Positions 25,220 through 33,985 of a stretch of DNA of 64,000 nt are shown here, one piece after another. Position 1 is the first letter of the stretch. Each line of letters opens with the position of its first letter. Position numbers and translations under genes: made by a program. Source of the DNA: JAPOXR01 sp965116115 (GTDB lineage: Bacteria; Pseudomonadota; Alphaproteobacteria; Rhodobacterales; Rhodobacteraceae); NCBI GenBank assembly GCA_965116115.1, contig OZ220486.1, positions 1,860,001 to 1,924,000 of the forward strand. The letters run 5' to 3'. Below the pieces are notes generated by a model that had not been told where the DNA came from, did not search any database, and worked only from the letters and a program-made list of their open reading frames with translations.

Positions 25220-27079
25220 TCACACTCCGAGCCGCTGTTTTTTGCGGAATTCCTCTTGATCCCGGCGGGCTTTCCGCACGCTTTCGCGCGGGCTGACTTC
25301 GGGCGCGCCGACATGCCAGCCGGCTCCGCCGGGCGTCCAGACGAAGGGGTCGCAGGCGATGCTGATGACGGTGGTGACATCCGTCGTCCGCGCCCATTCC
25401 ATGGCGGCTTCCAGATCGGCGAGGCTCTCGCAATGGCGTGCGCAGGCGCCCATGGCTTCGGCGTGCCTGGCGAAGTCCACGCGCTTCGGTGCCGCCTTGT
25501 CCGCGCCGCGGCAATCGGCCAGCAGGTTGTTGAAGGCCGCTCCGCCCATGCCGGTCTGCAGCCGGTTGATGACGCCGAACCCGCCGTTGTCGCAGACGAC
25601 GACGATCATCTTGAAGCCGGCGAGCACGGAGGAATGGATGTCGGAATTCATCATCATGTAAGATCCGTCGCCGGTCATGACGATCGGCGTGCCTTTGCCG
25701 CCCATCGCCATGGCCCAGCCCCAGCCTCCGGCGATCTCGTAACCCATACAGGAATAACCGAATTCGCAGTCGAACGTGTGAGGGGCCTTGCAGCGCCAGT
25801 TCTTGACGGCCTCGCCGGGCAGGCCGCCGGCGGCGGTGACCAGCACGTCTTCGGGTTCGGCACCTTTGTTCACGACGGCGATGATCTGCGCGTAGCTCGG
25901 CGTTTCCCGGTTCGTCGGCGCCTGACCCTCGTCCAGCGCCCTGTTCCAGTCTGCGTACAGTTTCCGGGCCGTTCTCATCCGTTCCGCCGGGGCCTTGTAG
26001 CCGCCGAGAGCGGCGTTGATCTCATTGATCGATTCGAGGGCGTCGCCGACAACGGGCTGCGCCCGGTGTTTGAAGGCGTCGAAACGGGCGGTGTTGATGT
26101 TGATGAACCGCGCGTCCCGGCGGAAAGCCGTCCATGAACCGGTGGTGAAATCCTGCATCCGCGTGCCGACGGCTATAACGACGTCCGCCGATTCGGCCAG
26201 TTCGCGGGCCGCTTCGGAGCCTTCTATGCCCATCGGACCCGCGTAGATCGGGCTGTCATGAGTCACCGTGCCCTTGCCGGCGATTGTTTCGGTCATCGGA
26301 ATGCCGCGCTCGGCGGCGAAGGCGGCGACGGCCTCCTCGGCGCCGGAATAGCGTGCGCCGCCGCCCGAGATGATCAGCGGATTCCGGGCGGATTTCAGAA
26401 TTTCAGCCGCCGCCGCGACCTGGTCGCGCGGGGGCCGCGGGCGCGGAACTGTCCAAACCGTCTCGGCGAAGAATTCCCCGGGGTAGCCGTAAGCGGTTTC
26501 CTGGATGTCCTGCGGCAAGCTGATGAAGGCCGGGCCGCAGTCGGCCGGATCCAGCATCGTCGCGACGGCCTGAGGCAGGGACTGGATGATCTGCGCCGGA
26601 TGCGTGATGCGGTCCCAGTAGCGCGACACGGCGCGGAAACTGTCGTTGACCGTGACGCTCGGGGAACCGAAATGCTCGACCTGCTGCAGTACAGGATCGG
26701 GAAGCCGGTCAGTGAACGTATCTCCGGCCAGCAGCAGAACCGGCAGACGGTCGGCGTGGGCGACGGCCGCGGCGGTCACCATGTTCGTGGCCCCCGGGCC
26801 GATGGAGGAGGTAACGGCCATGATCTGACGCCGCTTTTTCGCTTTCGCGTAAGCGATCGCGGCGAGAGCCATGGACTGTTCGTTCTGGCCACGCCAAGTG
26901 GGAAGCTGATCCTGCACACGTTCCAGCGCCTCGCCGAGACAGGTCACGTTGCCGTGACCGAAAATCGCGAAGACCCCCGCGAAGAGGGGAACGCGCCCGC
27001 CGTCGACCTCGGTGCGCTGGGCGCACAGATAGCGGACCGCCGCCTGCGCCATCGTCAAACGCATGGTTTCTGCCGCCAT
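25220..27079 (-). CDS. iolD: 3D-(3,5/4)-trihydroxycyclohexane-1,2-dione hydrolase
   Basis: IolD is a thiamine-diphosphate enzyme that opens the ring of trihydroxycyclohexane-dione in myo-inositol breakdown. The 619-residue product has the ThDP fold in the usual three domains. An N-terminal domain carries AIFGHGNVTCLGEAL, with an early Glu-containing segment. A central domain follows (EILKSARNPLIISGGGARYSG). A C-terminal domain has the cofactor motif MTGDGSYMMMNSDIHSSVLAGFKMIVVVCDNGGFGVINRLQ (key residues Gly-Asp-Gly and Asn). The length matches IolD. It is read divergently from iolG with a 104-base spacer containing an inverted repeat. Confidence 0.93.
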   Translation of the reverse strand: MAAETMRLTMAQAAVRYLCAQRTEVDGGRVPLFAGVFAIFGHGNVTCLGEALERVQDQLPTWRGQNEQSMALAAIAYAKAKKRRQIMAVTSSIGPGATNMVTAAAVAHADRLPVLLLAGDTFTDRLPDPVLQQVEHFGSPSVTVNDSFRAVSRYWDRITHPAQIIQSLPQAVATMLDPADCGPAFISLPQDIQETAYGYPGEFFAETVWTVPRPRPPRDQVAAAAEILKSARNPLIISGGGARYSGAEEAVAAFAAERGIPMTETIAGKGTVTHDSPIYAGPMGIEGSEAARELAESADVVIAVGTRMQDFTTGSWTAFRRDARFININTARFDAFKHRAQPVVGDALESINEINAALGGYKAPAERMRTARKLYADWNRALDEGQAPTNRETPSYAQIIAVVNKGAEPEDVLVTAAGGLPGEAVKNWRCKAPHTFDCEFGYSCMGYEIAGGWGWAMAMGGKGTPIVMTGDGSYMMMNSDIHSSVLAGFKMIVVVCDNGGFGVINRLQTGMGGAAFNNLLADCRGADKAAPKRVDFARHAEAMGACARHCESLADLEAAMEWARTTDVTTVISIACDPFVWTPGGAGWHVGAPEVSPRESVRKARRDQEEFRKKQRLGV

Positions 27080-27128
27080 TTCGTCCTCCTCCCCGAAAGC
27101 CCGTTACGGCATGCTGCGGAAAGATTAT

Positions 27129-27159
27129 TGACAATCGGGGTCTTTTGCAATGATTGTCA
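27129..27159. promoter_or_regulatory. Inverted repeat in the iolD-iolG spacer, candidate operator
   Basis: TGACAATC (27129-27136) and GATTGTCA (27152-27159) form a perfect 8-base dyad with a 15-base spacer, centred between the divergent iolD and iolG genes. A TTGACA at 27128-27133 overlaps the left arm. A regulator such as an inositol-responsive RpiR/IolR or LacI protein could bind here. No regulator gene is in the window. Confidence 0.5.
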
Positions 27160-27183
27160 GGGGAGAAAATCCGGGAGAAGACA

Positions 27184-28191
27184 TTGCTGAGAATTTCCGT
27201 GCTCGGCTGCGGCCGCATCGGCCGCATGCATGCAGGCAACATCGCCGCGCATCCCCGCGCGGATCTCGCGGGCGTGTTTGATGTCTGCGCGCCGTCCGCA
27301 GCAGAGGTGGCAGGGGAACACGGCGTTCAGAATTTCGCTGCCGCCGGGGAAGCCGTCGCTTCCGACACGGTCGACGCCGTGCTGATCGCATCGCCCACGT
27401 CTACCCATGCCGGGTATCTGGAAGCCTCGGTGAAAGCCGGCAAGCCGGTTCTTTGTGAAAAGCCGATTGATCTGTCTCTGGCGCGCGTGAACGGGCTGAA
27501 AGAACGGATCGCCGGGACGGATGTGCCGGTCATGCTGGGCTTCGCGCGCCGGTTCGATCCGGGCCATGCGGCGGTCCGGAAAGCGGCGGCGGAAGGGGAG
27601 ATCGGCGAACTGCGCCAAGTGATTATAACCTCGCGCGATCCCGGAATGGCGCCCGACGGCTATATTGAGACTTCGGGCGGCATTTTCCGCGACATGACGA
27701 TTCATGACCTCGACCTCGCCCGGTTCATGCTCGGGGAAGAATTCACCTCGGTGTTCGCCGCGGGTTCCCGCCTCGTGGACCCGGCGCTGATGGAGAGATG
27801 CCACGACTTCGACACCGTCGCCGTCACGCTGACTGCCGACAGCGGCAGACAGGCGGTCATCACCAACTCGCGCGAGGCGGTCTACGGCTACGACCAGCGT
27901 GTGGAGCTTTTCGGCTCGAAGGGCATGTTGATTTCCGGGAACCGGCGTGAGAATCAGGTGACCAGGCATATCGCCGGCGCGACCGGTATTTCCGCCCCCC
28001 TCCAGCATTTCTTCATCGAGCGCTACCGCGAGGCATTCGACGCCGAGATCGGCTGTTTCGTCGATTCCATTGAGAACGGCGCGCCCGTTCCGGTCGGATT
28101 CGAAGACGGGCGTCTTGCCCTGCTGCTCGCCGAAGCATGCGTCAAGTCCGCCGCCGAGGGGCGCGCCGTCAAAACCAGTGAGATCGGATAG
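27184..28191 (+). CDS. iolG: Inositol 2-dehydrogenase
   Basis: This Gfo/Idh/MocA enzyme oxidises myo-inositol to scyllo-inosose with NAD+. It shows the Rossmann motif VLGCGRIGRMHAGNI, ASPTSTHAGYLEASVKAGKPV, the CEKPIDLSL loop with the catalytic Lys, and MTIHDLDLARFMLGEE with the catalytic Asp and His. I chose the TTG at 27184 (LRISVLG), preceded by CCGGGAGAAG, giving 335 residues, typical of IolG. Another TTG at 27154 would overlap the operator repeat. It is divergent from iolD. IolB, IolC, IolE and IolA are not in the window. Confidence 0.9.
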   Translation: MLRISVLGCGRIGRMHAGNIAAHPRADLAGVFDVCAPSAAEVAGEHGVQNFAAAGEAVASDTVDAVLIASPTSTHAGYLEASVKAGKPVLCEKPIDLSLARVNGLKERIAGTDVPVMLGFARRFDPGHAAVRKAAAEGEIGELRQVIITSRDPGMAPDGYIETSGGIFRDMTIHDLDLARFMLGEEFTSVFAAGSRLVDPALMERCHDFDTVAVTLTADSGRQAVITNSREAVYGYDQRVELFGSKGMLISGNRRENQVTRHIAGATGISAPLQHFFIERYREAFDAEIGCFVDSIENGAPVPVGFEDGRLALLLAEACVKSAAEGRAVKTSEIG

Positions 28192-28383
28192 CTGCCGGGC
28201 GCCCGGCTCTGGCGTTCCGCACGCAGCGGAAATTCCCGCTGGCGGCAAGTCAAAAGCGACCACTCTGCGACGGGAGATAAGTTCTTTCGTGCCCCGCCTT
28301 TCGTCGCAGCGCGGAGGCCGGGGAACCGCACGAATACAATTGAGGACCTTACGGAATTCAGCCATGAGCAATGGAGCGCTTTG
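28192..28383. other. Intergenic, nothing recognised
   Basis: A 192-base spacer separates iolG and the next gene. A tiny six-codon frame ends exactly at the ATG of the next gene. It could be a leader, but nothing supports a function. Confidence 0.3.
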
Positions 28384-28959
28384 ATGGGTGCCAGTCAGGA
28401 CATGTTCCTTTGTCTCGTTCGTGAGTCAGGGATCGTAGTGGAGACGAAGCGAAATTTCGGTTGGCTGACGAACCGGGTTTCGCCGTCCGAAAACGAGTTG
28501 TGGCGGCTATTCATCGCTCTTGGCGGCGATCCGGAAGCTATGAGAAGTAAAAAGTCCCGCCGGCTTCCGCTTGACGGCTACCTCCCGGAGCATGAACGCA
28601 TCATTGAGTTCGACGAGTCGCAGCATTTCACAGCATATCGGTCTTTGACTCTTAAACACTATCCTGAAGACGTCTGTCTTGGCTTTGATATCGACACCTA
28701 TGGATCATGGTGCGATCAACACTCAGATGACGCCTTCAAGAAGGGTCCGCCAGGTTACCGGAAGCCCAAACCTGAATTTCCATTCCATGGCGGCCGCGCT
28801 GCTCAGCGCGCGCTGTTTGACGCCTGTCGGGATTTGTTGCCGCACCGGCACGGCCTCAAGCCGACGATCAGGATATCGGAATTCGAACTGCCGTCGCTTT
28901 TGCGCGATCGGAAAAGAGCGAAGGTTGATTTACAAAAGGCGCTCAAACGCCGACTATAG
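28384..28959 (+). CDS. Hypothetical protein (DUF7255-like), possible nuclease fold
   Basis: This 191-residue soluble protein has no close match that I can name with certainty. Visible conserved-looking blocks are VSPSENELWRLFIALGG, HERIIEFDESQHFTAYRS and KKGPPGYRKPKPEFPFHGGRAAQRALFDACRDLLP, a pattern I associate with DUF7255. The segment IIEFDESQHF, with acidic residues before Gln-His, is reminiscent of Vsr/PD-(D/E)xK-type endonucleases. That is only a resemblance. It stands alone, between the cyclitol locus and a convergent methyltransferase. Confidence 0.6.
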   Translation: MGASQDMFLCLVRESGIVVETKRNFGWLTNRVSPSENELWRLFIALGGDPEAMRSKKSRRLPLDGYLPEHERIIEFDESQHFTAYRSLTLKHYPEDVCLGFDIDTYGSWCDQHSDDAFKKGPPGYRKPKPEFPFHGGRAAQRALFDACRDLLPHRHGLKPTIRISEFELPSLLRDRKRAKVDLQKALKRRL

Positions 28960-29004
28960 GCGGGGCCGAGGTCGGCGCCGGCTCCCGCGGTTCCGGCTGT
29001 CACC

Positions 29005-29679
29005 TTAGATTGCGGCGATGCCGTTATTCTTGGTTGTCGTCGGACGATTGTGATGAATCGGCAGGTTGGAAGATGCGGATCTGCGGCTCTCGACCAGCAA
29101 GCTGATGATCGCCGACCCGTCAAATCCAAGGCTCTTGGCGGAGTGAACCGAAAGGATTTCCAGTCCCGCGCCGCGCAAGTGTTCGGAAAGTTCGTCTCGT
29201 GTGTAGTGACAATAGAGCCGGCCCAATGAGTCGCGGCGGGTGACCGTGCCGCGGTGCGCGGCAGCGAAAAAATAGCCTCCGATTTTGAGCGCACCGGAAA
29301 GAATCGACAACACGCCCGGCAATGCCGGCCGATCGACATGTTGAAGCGCGGAGTTCGCCCACACCGCGTCGAATTCCTGATCCGATTTCAGCTGGTCAAA
29401 TCTCATATGCGCCGCGGTTACGCCCGGCCTGCGATTCGCTTCGGCAACCAGTCCGGCGGACGCATCAATGGAAACTGTTCTGAGCCCAGCCGCAGCAAAC
29501 CTCTCGGAATCCCACCCGGCGCCGCAGCCTGCATCCAGAACCTTGCTTCCCCTCGGCAGCCTTTCGACCAGTCTGTCGAGCAAAATGTATGACCGTTCCC
29601 GTCCCGACCAGTCGGCGTATCGCGCGGCCTCACGGTCATAAAACTGAATCGTCTTTCGGTCGTGTGCGGATGAACCCAA
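29005..29679 (-). CDS. Class I SAM-dependent methyltransferase
   Basis: This 224-residue methyltransferase of the UbiE/Methyltransf_11 type has motif I VLDAGCGAGWDSERFAAAG, the acidic loop VSIDASAGLVAEANRR, FDAVWANSALQHVDR and FFAAAHRGT. The substrate cannot be predicted. The last 25 residues (after VESRRSASS) are low-complexity and polar. It is transcribed toward the hypothetical gene at 28384 and begins 26 bases downstream of ispH on the same strand, so the two may share a transcript. Confidence 0.82.
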   Translation of the reverse strand: MGSSAHDRKTIQFYDREAARYADWSGRERSYILLDRLVERLPRGSKVLDAGCGAGWDSERFAAAGLRTVSIDASAGLVAEANRRPGVTAAHMRFDQLKSDQEFDAVWANSALQHVDRPALPGVLSILSGALKIGGYFFAAAHRGTVTRRDSLGRLYCHYTRDELSEHLRGAGLEILSVHSAKSLGFDGSAIISLLVESRRSASSNLPIHHNRPTTTKNNGIAAI

Positions 29680-29705
29680 TTGTCAGTCCCGTGCAGGCCG
29701 CCGCA

Positions 29706-30707
29706 TCAGCGATTCTCTTCGTCCGGCTTGAGCGCGTATTCGCTGAACTTTCGCGGCAGGGAGAATACTGTTTCTTCTTTGGCCGCCGTGACCGAGCGGA
29801 TTGTCACATCGAACCTGCGGCGGAGCGCGTCGAGCACGCCTTCAACCAGAATTTCAGGAGTGGATGCGCCGGCCGTGATTCCGACCGCCGCGGCGCCGTC
29901 CAGTTGTCGCCAGTCGATATCATCAGCGCCCAGCACCAGTTGCGCGGAACCGCATCCCGCCCGCCTGCCGGTTTCAACCAGCCGCCTTGAGTTTGAAGAG
30001 TTGGGGGCCCCGACCACGATCAGCGCGTCAATCATCGGCGCGATCGCTTTGACCGCTTCCTGCCGGTTCGTGGTCGCGTAGCAGATATCGCTGGTTTTCG
30101 GACCGACGATGGCCGGAAAGCGCTCTTTGAGCTTTTTGATCGTCTCTGCGGTGTCGTCATGGCTGAGCGTCGTCTGCGTGACATAAGCGAGTTTCGTTTC
30201 GTCACGTGGACTTATGCCGCTGATTTCTTCCTTGTTCTCTATCAGGATGATTTCGCCTTCAGGCGCCTGTCCCATCGTGCCGATTGTTTCCGGATGGTCC
30301 CTGTGGCCGATCATGACGATCTGTCTGCCGGCGCGGATATGCCAGATGGATTCGCTGTGGACCTTGGATACCAAAGGACAGGTCGCATCGACGAACAGCA
30401 TCTTGCGGCGCTTCGCTTCAGCAATCACCGATTTCGGCACACCGTGCGCTGAAAAAATGACCGGACGGTCATTCGGGCATTCCGACAGTTCGTCCACGAA
30501 CACAACCCCTTCGGCCTTCAGCGAGTCGACCACATGCCGGTTATGCACGATTTCATGGCGGACATAGACCGGCGGACCCCAGAGCTTCAGTGCCTGCTCG
30601 ACGATTTGGATCGCCCGCACGACGCCGGCACAATAGCCGCGGGGTTCGGCGAGGATGACCTCAACAGGCTGTCTGGAATCAGTTTTCACATCTTGTTCTG
30701 AAAGCAT
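29706..30707 (-). CDS. ispH: 4-hydroxy-3-methylbut-2-enyl diphosphate reductase
   Basis: IspH is an iron-sulfur enzyme that makes IPP and DMAPP in the last step of the MEP isoprenoid pathway. The three cluster cysteines are in EPRGYCAGVVRA, DATCPLVSKVH and SDICYATTNRQEA. The substrate-binding histidines lie in HEIVHNRHVV and the HGVP/GHRDHPE segments, and VVGAPNSSNSRRL contacts the diphosphate. It has 333 residues, normal length. It indicates an MEP rather than mevalonate pathway. The start ATG 30707 gives a short 16-residue lead before the core. Confidence 0.97.
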   Translation of the reverse strand: MLSEQDVKTDSRQPVEVILAEPRGYCAGVVRAIQIVEQALKLWGPPVYVRHEIVHNRHVVDSLKAEGVVFVDELSECPNDRPVIFSAHGVPKSVIAEAKRRKMLFVDATCPLVSKVHSESIWHIRAGRQIVMIGHRDHPETIGTMGQAPEGEIILIENKEEISGISPRDETKLAYVTQTTLSHDDTAETIKKLKERFPAIVGPKTSDICYATTNRQEAVKAIAPMIDALIVVGAPNSSNSRRLVETGRRAGCGSAQLVLGADDIDWRQLDGAAAVGITAGASTPEILVEGVLDALRRRFDVTIRSVTAAKEETVFSLPRKFSEYALKPDEENR

Positions 30708-30740
30708 CTTTGCTGAACTCTCATTGAGAGGCGGCGCCGT

Positions 30741-32111
30741 TCATGCGCTTGCTTCAAGGACCCGCGCCCAACTCCGGATGCCCAGCCGGAAGCTTCTCAG
30801 GTCATATTTTTCGTTCGGCGAATGGATCTGGTCGTCGTCCAGGCCGAAACCTGCCAAGACGGATTCGATGCCCAGAATCTTCTTGAAATGCTCCGCGACG
30901 GGTATCGACCCTCCGCATCCGGCATACACGGCAGCCGACGGCCATTCTTCTGACAACGATCTCCGAACAGTTTCAAACAGGCGGTGTCGGGCCGAAAAGC
31001 GGCTTGCGGCCGCCGCGCCGTGCCCTTCAAATGACACAGAACAGTCGGAGGGCAGCATGGATCGTACATACGATCTGAATTGTTTTCGTATTTCGGCCGG
31101 ATCCTGCCCTTCGACCAGCCGGAAACTGATTTTCGCCGATGCCTGAGAGGGAATCACGGTTTTGAAGCCGCGGCCGCTGTATCCGCCTGATATGCCGTTC
31201 ACGTCGCAGGAGGGTCGCGACCAGACCATTTCGAGAGGCGTGCGTCCGGCTTCTCCTGCCGGCGAAGACAGCCCGACGGGGCCGAGCAGTTGTTCCTGCC
31301 GGTTTCCCAGCGACTTCCATTGGGTAAGGACGTCAGCGGGGGGATCAGCGATGCCGTCATAAAATCCGGGAACGGTTATCCTGTCGCGGCTGTCGTGGAG
31401 ACCAGCCAGTATCTTGGTCAGGGCGCGGATCGGATTCATGGCGACTCCGCCGAACATTCCTGAATGCAGATCACGGTCAGGGCCGGTGACGGTGATTTCC
31501 TCGCTGAGTATTCCTCTCAGCATCAGAACGACCGCCGGCGTGTCACGATCAATCAGGCCGGTGTCGCAGATCAGCGCAATGTCAGCCCGAAGTTCATCCG
31601 CATTGTTCTCAAGAAACGGAATCAGAGACGGAGATCCGGATTCCTCCTCTCCCTCAAACAGAAATTTGAGGTTCCGGGGAACGGAACCTGTGACATTTTT
31701 CCACGCCCGGCAAGCTTCAACGAATGTCATCAGCTGACCTTTGTCATCGCTGGCGCCGCGTCCGCGGATCACTTCACCTTCCGGACGGGCCTCGATGAAC
31801 GGCTCGAAAGGCGGATGCTCCCATTTTTCCAAAGGATCGACCGGCTGGACATCATAATGCCCGTAAAACAGCCGCGCATTGCCATCCGCTGAACCTTTGG
31901 CGGTCACAATGGGCTGACCAGATGTGGTCCTTTTGTAAGCTTCGAAGCCGATCCCGCGAAGTTCGCTGACAAGCCAGTCAGCGGCACGGTCACAATCGCC
32001 GCGGAAAGCGGAATCCGTCGAAATCGACTGAATCCTCAAAAAATCGAACAACCGGGCGGTTGCCGTTTCAATGGATCGGTCTATTTCTTCCAAGACATTC
32101 TGAAGTGACAC
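30741..32111 (-). CDS. M20 family dipeptidase
   Basis: This zinc peptidase has 456 residues. Metal ligands are visible in FYGHYDVQPVDP, RGRGASDDKGQ, FEGEEESGSPS with the catalytic Glu, and the final DQIHSPNEKYDL. The dimerisation insert (DLHSGMFGGVAMNP) is of the long M20 dipeptidase/CNDP type, rather than the ArgE or DapE type. It probably cleaves dipeptides or acylated amino acids in the cytoplasm. It lies between ispH (33 bases downstream) and mnmA (upstream, 70 bases), all on the minus strand. Confidence 0.9.
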   Translation of the reverse strand: MSLQNVLEEIDRSIETATARLFDFLRIQSISTDSAFRGDCDRAADWLVSELRGIGFEAYKRTTSGQPIVTAKGSADGNARLFYGHYDVQPVDPLEKWEHPPFEPFIEARPEGEVIRGRGASDDKGQLMTFVEACRAWKNVTGSVPRNLKFLFEGEEESGSPSLIPFLENNADELRADIALICDTGLIDRDTPAVVLMLRGILSEEITVTGPDRDLHSGMFGGVAMNPIRALTKILAGLHDSRDRITVPGFYDGIADPPADVLTQWKSLGNRQEQLLGPVGLSSPAGEAGRTPLEMVWSRPSCDVNGISGGYSGRGFKTVIPSQASAKISFRLVEGQDPAEIRKQFRSYVRSMLPSDCSVSFEGHGAAAASRFSARHRLFETVRRSLSEEWPSAAVYAGCGGSIPVAEHFKKILGIESVLAGFGLDDDQIHSPNEKYDLRSFRLGIRSWARVLEASA

Positions 32112-32181
32112 AAAATTCCTCCCTCAAGCCCACGCGCCGTCAATGGCCGGAACTGTAAACCTAGCTTAACCCGCCGCCGAT

Positions 32182-33336
32182 TCACGCTCCGGTCCAAATC
32201 CAACCGCCGCCGTAAACCCGGCTTCCTTGGGCGGAATAGAAGACGCAGGCCTGCCCCGGCGATACTCCCATCTCAGGATCAAGCAGTTCAACCTCTGCAT
32301 CTGCGTTTCCTGTTGACCGGACAACCGCCTCCGCCGGCGGCCGGGTAGAGCGGATTTTGACCCGGAGATTCCACGAACGACCCGCCGTGAAGGGGTCATC
32401 TCCCAGCCAGTTGATCTGACGGACGTGAACTTCCTTTGACTGCAGATCGCTTTTCGGACCCACGACGACCTGTTTTCTGGCGGCGTCCAGCCGGACAACA
32501 TAGAGCGGTTCCGAAAGCCCGCCGATGCCTAGGCCTCGACGCTGCCCTACCGTGTAATGGATGATTCCCCGGTGAGCGCCGAGCCGGTTGCCGCGGACGT
32601 CGACGATGTCGCCGGACTCCGCCGAATCCGGCCGCAGCTTCCTGATGACATCGGCATAGCTGCCGTCAGGGACAAAACAGATGTCCTGACTGTCCGGTTT
32701 TTCGGAAACGCTGAGTCCGTATTTTCGCGCGAGTTCCCGCGTCTGCGCCTTTGAACGCATCGCGCCCAGCGGAAACCGAAGATAATCTAGCTGCTCCCGG
32801 GTGGTGGTGAACAAGAAGTAAGACTGATCCCGCCGCTGATCCGCCGCGCTGTGGAGTTCCGGCCCCTTCGGACCGTTCTCCCGGCGGATATAGTGTCCTG
32901 TCGCCAAACAGTCGCCGCCCAGATCCCGCGCGGTTTCCAGCAGTTCCTTGAACTTCACCCTCTCGTTGCAGCGGACGCAGGGAACAGGCGTCGCACCCGC
33001 CAGATAGCTGTCTGCGAATTCGTCTATCACTGATTCACGGAACAGGGATTCGTAATCGAGAACATAGTGCGGGAATCCGAAGTCAGCGGCGATTCTGCGG
33101 GCATCGTGAATGTCCCGTCCGGCGCAGCAGGTTCCCTTTTTCGCGAGTGCGGATCCATGGTCATATAACTGAAGCGTGATGCCGATGACTTCATAGCCCT
33201 GTTCGGCAAGCATCGCCGCCACAACTGAACTGTCAACTCCGCCGGACATCGCGACGATTACCCGGGTCTCGGAAGGTTGCTTGGGAAACCCGAGATTATT
33301 CAGTTCCTGACTGTTGTCCGCGACTTCCAGACGCAT
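32182..33336 (-). CDS. mnmA: tRNA-specific 2-thiouridylase
   Basis: MnmA thiolates U34 of tRNAs for Lys, Glu and Gln. The PP-loop VAMSGGVDSSVVAAML activates the base with ATP. Catalytic cysteines are in PCVRCNERVKF and DSQDICFV, and PGQACVFYS is in the C-terminal beta domain. KPDSQDICFVPDGSYADV is a family signature. It has 384 residues, normal length. The N-terminal 20 residues before the core are variable. It heads the minus-strand run mnmA, M20 peptidase, ispH, methyltransferase. Confidence 0.96.
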   Translation of the reverse strand: MRLEVADNSQELNNLGFPKQPSETRVIVAMSGGVDSSVVAAMLAEQGYEVIGITLQLYDHGSALAKKGTCCAGRDIHDARRIAADFGFPHYVLDYESLFRESVIDEFADSYLAGATPVPCVRCNERVKFKELLETARDLGGDCLATGHYIRRENGPKGPELHSAADQRRDQSYFLFTTTREQLDYLRFPLGAMRSKAQTRELARKYGLSVSEKPDSQDICFVPDGSYADVIRKLRPDSAESGDIVDVRGNRLGAHRGIIHYTVGQRRGLGIGGLSEPLYVVRLDAARKQVVVGPKSDLQSKEVHVRQINWLGDDPFTAGRSWNLRVKIRSTRPPAEAVVRSTGNADAEVELLDPEMGVSPGQACVFYSAQGSRVYGGGWIWTGA

Positions 33337-33492
33337 TGTTCTGTCTCTGATTCAACATATTCCGGCTGATGATAACATAAGCAACATTCATTTCTAACCC
33401 AGATAAATATTGCGTCCCGCCATGACTGGTCAGCATCCATGTTCAAATTCAAGGGCGTTCCGGGAGGAAATTCAGCCCTTGTTTCCTTTTTC

Positions 33493-33509
33493 GGTTTGAT
33501 TCATATGAG
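33493..33509 (+). repeat. Repeat R1, partial copy 2 (17 bp)
   Basis: GGTTTGATTCATATGAG is shared with the R1 copies at 8775-8804 and 38099-38128. It lies exactly where the IS4-type fragment begins, suggesting that R1 marks a deletion or insertion boundary. Confidence 0.5.
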
Positions 33510-33848
33510 CGCCTCGCCTTCGACGCGGTCACCGCCGTCCATGTCGCCGACCTGACCGTCCTCGCACGGGAACGCCCCGAGACCCCGGCGACCGAGGTGT
33601 TCCCGGAGGAAGACCTCGACCTGCTCTGCGCACTGCTGGAGTCGCAGAGGCACCGGAATGTCGTGAGATTGCCCGGCGGAAAGCCACCCGACATCAGGGC
33701 GGCAGTCATAGACCTCGGGTGCCTCGTCGGCTCTCATCCCTCGCCGAGGCAGCCGCTCCCGGGAACGAAAAAGGTCTGGCAGGGTGTCGAGCGGCTGCAC
33801 TGGGCGATACAGGTCCGAGACGCTGTCGCCGAGAGAAGGCGCGAATAG
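33505..33848 (+). pseudogene. IS4-family transposase, C-terminal fragment
   Basis: The frame is open from the R1 motif to a stop at 33846. It reads LAFDAVTAVHVADLTVLARE, VFPEEDLDLLCALLE and PLPGTKKVWQGVERLHWAIQ. The last block matches the C-terminal LWxGxxRL motif of IS4/Tn5-like transposases, as in the related element at 62356-63714 (ETLWRGYARL). The whole catalytic core is absent. It is a relic, not a gene. Confidence 0.65.
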
Positions 33849-33985
33849 GATCGCCTATATTAAGTGTGGGACTTTGAAAGACCCCGGGGAAGGGGCTGTC
33901 CGGCGGCATATTGCGGCAATGCCACAGTCGTGGATTTTTTTCCGTTTCCCTGGCCCGATGCGTTGCGAAGGGTGTGCAGGGTCTG

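Noticed and set aside
26258..27190. A 310-codon plus-strand frame opposite iolD
   Set aside because: It is the mirror of a well-supported iolD gene, with no recognisable domain. The composition is typical of antisense frames in GC-rich DNA.
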